In this document: positions 1 to 5,728 of the stretch, in pieces
Layout of the letters: every line of letters starts with the position of its first letter
Position numbering within the stretch: the first letter of the stretch is position 1
NCBI GenBank assembly: GCA_043731355.1
Contig: JAYTJE010000054.1
Span: 1 to 13,881, forward strand
Length of the DNA: 13,881 nt
DNA from: GWC2-56-14 sp043731355
GTDB taxonomy: Bacteria > Nitrospirota > UBA9217
Direction of reading: 5' to 3'
Notes under the pieces: model-generated
Told to the model about the DNA's origin: nothing
Seen by the model: the letters and a program-made list of their open reading frames with translations, nothing else
Database searches by the model: none
Program-made: the position numbers and the translations under genes

Positions 1-1
1 G

Positions 2-643
2 CCGTTCACGGTCGGCCAGACCCAGAACGCGACGACCGGATCGCAGGGCATCTTTAATACGATCGAACGCAAGGATGTGGGCATCAAGCTGTCGATCACC
101 CCTCAGATCTCCTCCGACGACAGCGTGCGGCTGGACATCAACCAGGAGATCTCCGACGTGGTCGCGGCTTCGGCCATGAACTCGGCCGGCCTCATCACCA
201 ACAAACGGTCGGCGACCACGACCGTGGTGGTAAAGGACCGCGAGACCATGGTCATCGGCGGCTTGATCCGCGACAATGTGGTCTCGACCGAGAGCAAGGT
301 CCCGCTCCTCGGCGATATCCCGGTCCTTGGCTGGCTGTTCAAGTTCAAGAGTACGCGGGTCGAGAAGACCAATCTGATGATCTTCATCACGCCCTACATC
401 ATCAAAAACGAACAGGACGCCGAGGACATAACGCGCCGCAAGTCCGACGCTCTGGAGGAGTTCCGCAAGGAGTATCGCATCGAGAAAAAAGGGGCCGAAC
501 CGATCGCGCTTCGTCCGGCCCCGCCGGTCCCCGCAGCCGCGTCGTCCCTGGAGACCGTGAAGACGGCCCCGACCATGACCGCGCCGGCCGCCACCACGCC
601 GATTCCGGAACCCTCGGCAATTCCCGCGAAGGACCAGCGGTGA
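2..643 (+). CDS. gspD: Type II secretion secretin GspD (C-terminal part)
   Basis: This is the 3' end of the outer-membrane secretin, the multimeric pore through which folded T2SS substrates leave the periplasm. The reading frame is open from base 2, so the gene begins upstream; 213 residues are visible. They form the C-terminal half of the secretin domain: a stretch reading VGIKLSITPQIS, then TTTVVVKDRETMVIGGLI, then the signature VPLLGDIPVLGWLFK and the closing strand LMIFITPYII. After about residue 135 of the fragment the protein ends in a charged segment and then a roughly 50-residue Ala/Pro/Thr-rich tail, which is probably disordered. A classical pilotin-binding S-domain is not obvious there. 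The stop TGA overlaps the gspE start (GTGA), which indicates translational coupling. Secretin identity is secure. GspD rather than PilQ follows from the gsp genes downstream. Confidence 0.96.
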   Translation, partial: PFTVGQTQNATTGSQGIFNTIERKDVGIKLSITPQISSDDSVRLDINQEISDVVAASAMNSAGLITNKRSATTTVVVKDRETMVIGGLIRDNVVSTESKVPLLGDIPVLGWLFKFKSTRVEKTNLMIFITPYIIKNEQDAEDITRRKSDALEEFRKEYRIEKKGAEPIALRPAPPVPAAASSLETVKTAPTMTAPAATTPIPEPSAIPAKDQR

Positions 644-2328
644 GACGTCTGCTCGGCGAGATACTCGTTGAGTCCGGACTGTCGCCGGACCGGCTGAAAA
701 AGGCGCTTGAGCTCCAGAAGAAGCGCGGCGGCCGCATCGGAACGGTCCTTGCGCGCCTGGGACTCGTGACGGAAGCGGAAGTGCTCACCGCGCTCGGCGC
801 GCAGCTTGGCCTGCCCTTTATTGCCGACCTCGGCGAGATCGATCGCGAACTGGCGCTCAAGGTCCCGATCACCTATGCCAAAAAAGCCGTGGTCCTGCCG
901 GTCCGCCAGGAGAACGGCACGATCATCGCCGCCACCGCCGAACCGCTCCTGCTCTCGACCCTGGACGACCTCCGGGTGCTGCTGGGAGCCGAGGTCTCCC
1001 TCTGCCTCGCCCCGTCCGAAATGATCCTCGATACGATCAACCTCCTGCACAGTGAAGACATGAACAAGGCCGAAGACACGGCGCAGGAAATGGAAGAGGA
1101 CGAACTTTCGTTCCTGGCGGCGGAGCTGGATGAGCCCACGGACCTGCTTGATGCCACGGATGACGCGCCGATCATCAGGCTGGTAAACTCGCTCCTGTCG
1201 CAGGCGATCCGGGAGCGGGCCAGCGACATCCACATCGAAGCGTTTGAAAAGGACGTGGTGGCGCGCTTCCGCATCGACGGCATCCTCTATAACATCCTGA
1301 CGATCCAGAAGCGGTTCCAGGCCAGCATTGCGTCGCGCATCAAGATCATGGCGGAGCTGAACATCGCCGAAAAGCGGCTGCCCCAGGACGGCGGCATGCG
1401 GATCAAGATCGGCGGCAAGGACGTGGACATCCGCGTTTCCATTGTGCCCACGGCCTTCGGCGAGCGCATCGTGCTCCGCTTGCTCTACCGCGAAAGCGCC
1501 CTCTTGCCGCTCGAACAGATCGGTTTTTCCGGCGACAACCTGGACCGGTTCAACGAACTGATCACCCGGCCCCACGGCATCATTCTCGTAACAGGTCCCA
1601 CGGGCAGCGGCAAGACCACGACGCTCTACGGCGCCCTTTCGAAGATCAATGCGCCCGACAAGAACATCATCACCATCGAGGACCCCATCGAGTACCAGCT
1701 CAAGGGCATCGGCCAGATCCAGGTGAACGCGAAGATCCACCTGACCTTTGCAGCCGGGCTCAGGTCCGTGCTGCGGCAGGACCCGGATGTGATCCTGGTG
1801 GGCGAGATCCGCGATTCCGAGACCGCCGAGATCGCGATCCAGGCGGCGCTCACGGGCCACCTGGTGTTCTCCACGCTCCATACGAACGATTCGGCCGGCG
1901 CGGTGACGAGATTGATCGACATGAAGATCGAGCCCTTTCTGATCTCCTCATCGGTCATGGCCATTCTTGCCCAGCGGCTGGTGCGGGTGCTCTGTACCCA
2001 TTGCCGCGAACCCTACGAACTGACCGTTGCCGAACGGGCCGAACTGGAGATCAGGACCGGCGGCGAAGGCGCAACGGTCTATCGCGCCAAAGGGTGCGAT
2101 GCCTGTTTCCATACCGGCTACCTCGGCAGGAGCGCCATCTACGAACTGCTCATCCTGGATGATGATATCCGGCAGCTTATTATGAAAAGCAGCGATTCTT
2201 CCACGATCAAGGCGCTGGCCGTTGAAAAAGGGATGCAGTCCCTGCGCCAGGACGGCGCTGTCAAGGTGCTCAAGGGCATCACGTCAGTCGAGGAAGTTGT
2301 GCGCGTGACGCAGAGGGAATCGCAGTAA
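640..2328 (+). CDS. gspE: Type II secretion ATPase GspE with MshEN-like N-terminus
   Basis: This cytoplasmic hexameric ATPase powers pseudopilus assembly. It has 562 residues. The GTG start at 640 overlaps the gspD stop, and a GAAGGA ribosome binding site lies at 628-633. Residues 1-65 carry two tandem motifs of the MshEN type (LLGEILVESGL..LKKALELQ, then RIGTVLARLGLV..VLTALGAQLG), the fold that binds cyclic di-GMP in some relatives. The motor follows: Walker A GPTGSGKTT at 319-327, Walker B region with LVGEIRD at 386-392, and the histidine box around LVFSTLHTND. A zinc-binding pair of CxxC motifs lies at C452/C455 and C486/C489, typical of T2SS and type IV pilus assembly ATPases. Length and motif order are normal. 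The gsp context separates it from PilB. Regulation by cyclic di-GMP is inferred from the N-terminal motif only. Confidence 0.96.
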   Translation: MRRLLGEILVESGLSPDRLKKALELQKKRGGRIGTVLARLGLVTEAEVLTALGAQLGLPFIADLGEIDRELALKVPITYAKKAVVLPVRQENGTIIAATAEPLLLSTLDDLRVLLGAEVSLCLAPSEMILDTINLLHSEDMNKAEDTAQEMEEDELSFLAAELDEPTDLLDATDDAPIIRLVNSLLSQAIRERASDIHIEAFEKDVVARFRIDGILYNILTIQKRFQASIASRIKIMAELNIAEKRLPQDGGMRIKIGGKDVDIRVSIVPTAFGERIVLRLLYRESALLPLEQIGFSGDNLDRFNELITRPHGIILVTGPTGSGKTTTLYGALSKINAPDKNIITIEDPIEYQLKGIGQIQVNAKIHLTFAAGLRSVLRQDPDVILVGEIRDSETAEIAIQAALTGHLVFSTLHTNDSAGAVTRLIDMKIEPFLISSSVMAILAQRLVRVLCTHCREPYELTVAERAELEIRTGGEGATVYRAKGCDACFHTGYLGRSAIYELLILDDDIRQLIMKSSDSSTIKALAVEKGMQSLRQDGAVKVLKGITSVEEVVRVTQRESQ

Positions 2329-2335
2329 CAAGGGA

Positions 2336-2430
2336 CAGGGGTCAGGGTCCGGTAGCCAGGAAAGGCCGAGAAAGGCATAATGATCATGCCTCTGCTTTCC
2401 TGTCCCCTGAACCCTGCCTACTGGCCCCTG
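2336..2430. repeat. Imperfect inverted-repeat element between gspE and gspF
   Basis: The 112-bp gspE/gspF gap is almost filled by an imperfect palindrome. The outer arm CAGGGGTCAG (2336-2345) pairs with CTGGCCCCTG (2421-2430), with one G-U wobble in RNA. A middle pair is AGGAAAG (2358-2364) with CTTTCCT (2395-2401). The inner stem is GGCAT (2374-2378) with ATGCC (2386-2390) around a 7-base loop. The outer arms are built from GGGGTCA/GGGTCC-like words, the same sequence family found inside gspI and gspJ. The shape resembles a small REP- or MITE-like element, but no target duplication was identified. It has no U-run and so does not look like an intrinsic terminator. It may affect mRNA stability or gspF translation. 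Confidence 0.7.
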
Positions 2431-2440
2431 GTTCAATATT

Positions 2441-3661
2441 ATGCCTGTCTACGAATATAAAGGTGTTTCCTCCCTGGGGAAGAAGCTTTCCGGGGTCCAG
2501 GACGGCGAGAGCCTCAAGGCGGTCAGGGCCAGGCTCAAAAAAGACGGCGTCGTGGTGCTTGAAATTCAGGAAGCCACGGCGGCCCGCGCGGTCCGCAGCG
2601 GTGGCTGGAACTTCACCACGGCCGGGCGCGTTCGGCTGGGCGACGTTGCCAATGCCACGCGCCAGCTTGCCACGCTGCTCTCGTCGGGCCTGCCGCTGAT
2701 GGATTCCCTCAGCCTGCTGGTGGAGCAGGAGGAGAGCGAAGCGCTGAAGTCCGCGCTCTCGTCCGTGCGCGACGCGGTCCGGGAAGGATCGTCGCTTGCC
2801 GACGCGCTCAAGGCGAACCCGAAGGCCTTTTCCGGTCTCTTTGTGAACATGGTCTCGGCCGGAGAAACGAGCGGCACACTGGAGCTCACGCTCGACCGGC
2901 TTTCGGATTTTCTCGACGAGCAGGTGCGGTTCCGCGGCAAGCTCGCCGCGGCACTCGCCTATCCCGCGCTCATGTCGCTCATCGGCATCGGCGTATTGTT
3001 CTTCCTGTTCGCCTTCGTGATGCCGCGCGTGACTACCATGTTCCAGGACATGAACCAGCAGCTGCCGTTCATCACGCTCATGCTGCTCTGGATCGTGAAT
3101 TTTCTGTCGTCCTATTGGTGGGCGCTGCTGCTCGCCCTGGCCGGCGCTGCCTACTATACCCGTCGCCACTTCACAACGCCGGCAGGCAGGGAAGCGCTCG
3201 ACGGCTGGCTTTTGCGCATGCCGATCTTCGGCGGGCTCATCAGAATGATCGCGGTATCGCGTTTTACGCGAACGCTGGGGACGCTGCTGGAGAGCGGGGT
3301 CCCGGCGCTGGCGGCGCTCGATATCGTGAAGAGTGTGATCGGGAACACGGTGCTCGCCAATGCCGTGCACCGGGCTCGCGAGAACGTGCGCGAAGGCGAA
3401 CCCATCGCGGACCCGCTCAGGCGGAGCGGCCTGTTCCCGCCCGTGGTGGTCCAGATGGTTGCGGTGGGAGAAAAGAGCGGCGAGCTCGAGAAGATGCTGC
3501 TCAAGATCTCCGATTCCTTCGACCGCACGGTCGAGACGCGAATCACCGCGCTGATGTCGCTCCTGGAGCCGGTCATTATCCTGGTGATGGGGCTGATCGT
3601 CGGGTTCATCGTGATCGCTATCATGCTGCCGATCCTGGAAATGAGTTCGTCGGTGAGATAA
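2441..3661 (+). CDS. gspF: Type II secretion inner-membrane platform protein GspF
   Basis: GspF is the polytopic inner-membrane core of the T2SS platform and couples the GspE motor to pseudopilus growth. It has 406 residues, the usual family length. The N-terminus MPVYEYKG is typical and fixes the start at 2441. Two homologous cytoplasmic GspF domains are visible, at about 65-170 (with LATLLSSGLPLMDSL) and about 270-370 (with TRTLGTLLESGVPALAAL). Membrane segments lie near residues 172-195, 210-238 and 372-400. The 20 bases before the ATG hold no purine-rich ribosome binding site; the right arm of the inverted-repeat element ends only 10 bases upstream. Translation may therefore depend on coupling to gspE or on hairpin structure, which is inference. 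Confidence 0.96.
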   Translation: MPVYEYKGVSSLGKKLSGVQDGESLKAVRARLKKDGVVVLEIQEATAARAVRSGGWNFTTAGRVRLGDVANATRQLATLLSSGLPLMDSLSLLVEQEESEALKSALSSVRDAVREGSSLADALKANPKAFSGLFVNMVSAGETSGTLELTLDRLSDFLDEQVRFRGKLAAALAYPALMSLIGIGVLFFLFAFVMPRVTTMFQDMNQQLPFITLMLLWIVNFLSSYWWALLLALAGAAYYTRRHFTTPAGREALDGWLLRMPIFGGLIRMIAVSRFTRTLGTLLESGVPALAALDIVKSVIGNTVLANAVHRARENVREGEPIADPLRRSGLFPPVVVQMVAVGEKSGELEKMLLKISDSFDRTVETRITALMSLLEPVIILVMGLIVGFIVIAIMLPILEMSSSVR

Positions 3662-3665
3662 AAAA

Positions 3666-3688
3666 ATTCGGATTGCGGAATGCGGATT
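3666..3688. repeat. Heptamer repeat ATTGCGG/AATGCGG in the gspF-gspG gap
   Basis: The 49-bp gspF/gspG gap contains the run ATTCGG, ATTGCGG, AATGCGG, ATT: two intact 7-bp units (3672-3678 and 3679-3685) flanked by partial ones. Read on the opposite strand it is the ATTCCGCATTCCGCAAT-type word often seen as intergenic filler in deltaproteobacterial, Nitrospirota and other genomes (general knowledge, not checked here). It stops before the gspG ribosome binding site AAAGGAG (3697-3703), so it should not block translation. Confidence 0.7.
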
Positions 3689-3710
3689 TCTGATTAAAAG
3701 GAGCTCGTAC

Positions 3711-4145
3711 ATGAAGAGTCAAAAAGGCTTTACTCTTATTGAGATCATGGTGGTGGTGATCATCCTCGGCTTGCTCGCAGGTATCGTGCTGCCGAAGATC
3801 CTGGGACGGGAAGAAGAGGCCAAGGTCAGTACGGCCAAGGTGCAGATCAAGTCCATTGAAAGCGCACTTGACGCGTTCAAACTGGACAATGGTTTCTATC
3901 CGGCGACTGACCAGGGCTTAAGCGCGTTGATCAAGAAGCCCGAGGCCGGCCGCATTCCGGACAAATGGAAAGACGGCGGCTACCTCAAGCCGGCGCGCAT
4001 CCCGAAGGACCCCTGGGGCAAGGACTACCTGTACTTCTCGCCGGGCAATGAAGGCCGCGAGTATGAGCTCGTTTCCTACGGCCCGGACAACGAGCAGGGC
4101 GGCGAAGGCAAGAACGCCGACATCGAGAGCTGGAAGATCGAATAA
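3711..4145 (+). CDS. gspG: Major pseudopilin GspG
   Basis: GspG is the main subunit of the periplasmic pseudopilus that works as the piston of the T2SS. It has 144 residues. The class III leader MKSQKG is cut after G6, leaving a mature N-terminal Phe that is normally methylated; the conserved Glu at mature position +5 is present (FTLIE). The hydrophobic helix runs over residues 7-30. The C-terminal part carries the GspG signature: NGFYPATDQGLSAL, then PKDPWGKDY, then VSYGPDNEQGGEGKNADI, which includes the calcium-binding loop acidic residues. The ribosome binding site AAAGGAG at 3697-3703 is the strongest in the operon, which fits the high output needed for a major subunit. Identification is very secure. 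Confidence 0.98.
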   Translation: MKSQKGFTLIEIMVVVIILGLLAGIVLPKILGREEEAKVSTAKVQIKSIESALDAFKLDNGFYPATDQGLSALIKKPEAGRIPDKWKDGGYLKPARIPKDPWGKDYLYFSPGNEGREYELVSYGPDNEQGGEGKNADIESWKIE

Positions 4146-4640
4146 ATGAAAAAGGGCTTTACCCTTATCGAGCTCATGGTCGTGATCGTGGTGCTCGGCG
4201 TTATGATGACCCTGCTCATTCCGCAGCTCGGCAATATCGGCGACGCGAACCTGAAGCGCAGCGCGCGTCATCTGACCGGGATGATCAGGTTCCTGCGGGA
4301 CGAGGCGCAGGCGAAAAAAACGGTCTACCGGCTCAGGTTCGATGTCCAGGGCGGCAAGTATTGGGCCGAGGAGTTCACGGTCCTCTCGAAAGAGAGCGCG
4401 GAATTCAAGCGGCTGCAAACGGCCCTGACGAATGAAGGAAGCCTGGCGGGCCAGACCTCGTTCAAAGACGTGCAGGTGGGCAGCCACCCCGATGATCCGT
4501 ATATGCTCTTTACGCCGGACGGCTGGGTCGAGCCGGCGTTCATCCATTTGCGCAATGGCGATGATAAAATATTCACCCTCATGGTGAAGCCGCTCACCGG
4601 AGACACGGAACTGCGTGAAGGCGAAGTGGAGGGGCGATGA
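4146..4640 (+). CDS. gspH: Minor pseudopilin GspH
   Basis: GspH is a minor pseudopilin that links the pseudopilus tip complex to the GspG shaft. It has 164 residues and starts directly after the gspG stop (TAAATG, no gap). The leader is only MKKG, cut before F5, and Glu is present at mature +5 (FTLIE). The hydrophobic helix covers about residues 5-27. The C-terminal beta-rich domain (LRFDVQGGKYW near the middle, MLFTPDGWVEPAFIHL later) matches the GspH/FimT pattern. The stop is shared with the gspI start (ATGA). Position after gspG and the GspH-type C-domain support H; a FimT-like alternative is unlikely in this operon. Confidence 0.93.
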   Translation: MKKGFTLIELMVVIVVLGVMMTLLIPQLGNIGDANLKRSARHLTGMIRFLRDEAQAKKTVYRLRFDVQGGKYWAEEFTVLSKESAEFKRLQTALTNEGSLAGQTSFKDVQVGSHPDDPYMLFTPDGWVEPAFIHLRNGDDKIFTLMVKPLTGDTELREGEVEGR

Positions 4641-5029
4641 GCAGGGTCCGGGGTCCAGGGTCCAGGGTCCAGAGGGGCTTTACTCTGCTGGAGGTCATGA
4701 TCGCGGTGGCCATCATGGCCATGGTCATCGTGTCTCTCCTGGGGCTCCAGAACAGGAGTGTGGCGGACGTCATGAAGGCGGAGCGGATCACCACGGCGAC
4801 GCTCTTAGCCAAGCGCATGATGACCGAGGCGCTCATAAAAAAACCGCTGCTCCCTGCTGAAGAAGAAGGGGAGTTCTCCGTGGACCTGTACGGGGAAGTG
4901 TATAAGGATTACCGCTGGAAAAAAACGATCGCTCCCACGCCGATCCCTCAGGTAATGGAAGTTCGCACTGCCGTCCTCTGGAAAGAAGGCAGCCGCGATG
5001 AGATGGTGGAACTGGTGAGCTATGAGTGA
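4637..5029 (+). CDS. gspI: Minor pseudopilin GspI with repeat-encoded leader
   Basis: GspI is a minor pseudopilin that with GspJ and GspK forms the tip complex starting pseudopilus assembly. It has 130 residues. The ATG overlaps the gspH stop and follows GGAGG (4628-4632). An in-frame TGA at 4616-4618 and the absence of any other start codon before the mature Phe make this start the only one possible. The leader is 14 residues, MSRVRGPGSRVQRG, cut before F15, with Glu at mature +5 (FTLLE). Usual GspI leaders are shorter. Nearly all of the extra leader is encoded by four tandem 7-bp units (4643-4670). The mature part has the normal N-terminal helix (15-37) and a short beta domain. Loss or gain of one unit would frameshift the gene. 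Confidence 0.94.
   Translation: MSRVRGPGSRVQRGFTLLEVMIAVAIMAMVIVSLLGLQNRSVADVMKAERITTATLLAKRMMTEALIKKPLLPAEEEGEFSVDLYGEVYKDYRWKKTIAPTPIPQVMEVRTAVLWKEGSRDEMVELVSYE
4643..4670 (+). repeat. Four tandem AGGGTCC heptamers inside gspI
   Basis: The units are AGGGTCC (4643-4649), GGGGTCC (4650-4656), AGGGTCC (4657-4663) and AGGGTCC (4664-4670): 28 bp in total with one substitution. They begin 6 bases after the start of the gspI ATG and end before the RG-F processing site. The four G-tracts (4644-4646, 4650-4653, 4658-4660, 4665-4667) are separated by 3-4 bases and so satisfy the usual G-quadruplex pattern on the coding strand and mRNA; a fifth tract lies at 4674-4677. Confidence 0.9.
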
Positions 5030-5723
5030 CAAGGGGTCAGGCGTCAGGCGTCAGGCGTCAGGGACATCATCGACTTCGCGGGCCGTATTCCGCACTCGAT
5101 ATAAACAGGGTTTCACGCTTATCGAAGTGCTGCTGGCCATGTCGATCCTTGCTTTGATCATGACGGGGATCTACACGAGTTTTTCCACCGCCAGCCGGAG
5201 TGTGCGGTACGCCGAGGCCGCTCGCGACGAGACCGACCTTGCGCGGACCCTGATCGCGCGGCTGTCTCTGGACATTGAGAACGCCGACTGCGACCAGGTG
5301 AAGCACCATCCCGTATTCTACGGCAAGAAGGACGAGGTCGAGACGGAAGGCGTCAAGCGCCAGCATGACAGCCTTGCCATGACCACGCTCACGAATTTCC
5401 CCCGGCCGGATTCAAAAGAGACGGAGCTTCTGGAAGCAGGCTACTACTTCAAGGAAAAAGCGGACGGCAAGGGCTATTCCCTGATGCGGCGTGAAAAGCG
5501 GGAACTGACCGAGGAAATGAAGCCGCTTGAAGGCGGAGTTGAATACGAGCTCACGGACCAGGTGCTTGAACTGCGGCTCCGTTATTCCAACACCGGGTCC
5601 ACCTGGGCCGAAGAGTGGGGCAGCAGCTCCCAGTGTATGAAGCCGGCGATCGTGGAGATGACGGTGGTCTTGCTGAGCGGCAAACAGTATAGCACCGAGG
5701 TGCGGGCGAAGGACGCTCTTTAG
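5022..5723 (+). CDS. gspJ: Minor pseudopilin GspJ with 30-residue leader
   Basis: GspJ is the second member of the GspI-J-K tip complex. It has 233 residues and overlaps gspI by 8 bp. An in-frame TGA at 5016-5018 and the lack of any ATG, GTG or TTG between 5025 and the mature Phe codon fix the start at 5022. The prepilin leader is 30 residues long and ends in KQG before F31, with Glu at mature +5 (FTLIE). Family leaders are commonly about 6-10 residues. Residues 5-14 come from a GGCGTCA heptamer array, and residues 21-25 overlap an inverted copy of another heptamer type. The helix covers about 31-53 and a beta-rich GspJ domain follows. The fold assignment rests on order, length and pseudopilin signature. 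Confidence 0.93.
   Translation: MSDKGSGVRRQASGTSSTSRAVFRTRYKQGFTLIEVLLAMSILALIMTGIYTSFSTASRSVRYAEAARDETDLARTLIARLSLDIENADCDQVKHHPVFYGKKDEVETEGVKRQHDSLAMTTLTNFPRPDSKETELLEAGYYFKEKADGKGYSLMRREKRELTEEMKPLEGGVEYELTDQVLELRLRYSNTGSTWAEEWGSSSQCMKPAIVEMTVVLLSGKQYSTEVRAKDAL
5033..5060 (+). repeat. Four tandem GGCGTCA heptamers inside gspJ
   Basis: The units are GGGGTCA (5033-5039) then three identical GGCGTCA copies (5040-5046, 5047-5053, 5054-5060), followed by a partial GGG. The array is 28 bp, the same length and unit number as the array in gspI, and again starts a few codons after the start codon. In the used frame it encodes a Ser/Gly/Arg-rich, basic stretch, which is compatible with a prepilin leader. 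Confidence 0.9.
5083..5096 (-). repeat. Inverted degenerate copy of the gspF-gspG heptamer pair
   Basis: Read on the minus strand, this 14-bp stretch is AGTGCGGAATACGG, which matches 12 of 14 positions of the ATTGCGGAATGCGG pair at 3672-3685. It lies inside the gspJ leader, 22 bases after the GGCGTCA array, so the extra leader looks like two repeat types joined together. A 14-bp match with two differences could arise by chance, hence the low confidence. Confidence 0.4.
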
Positions 5724-5728
5724 CTGCC

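Noticed and set aside
394..1881. 495-codon open frame on the minus strand over gspD/gspE
   Set aside because: It lies opposite a well-conserved gspE. Its translation is rich in Asp, Arg, His and Leu without domain pattern, as expected from antisense frames in GC-rich coding DNA.
2381..2386. TGATCA palindrome as an operator
   Set aside because: It is only 6 bp and forms the loop region of the larger inverted-repeat element between gspE and gspF.
2384..3712. 442-codon open frame on the minus strand over gspF
   Set aside because: It is antisense to gspF with biased His/Arg/Glu composition. Its start region is made of the intergenic heptamer, giving the RNPHSAIRI-type peptide typical of spurious calls.
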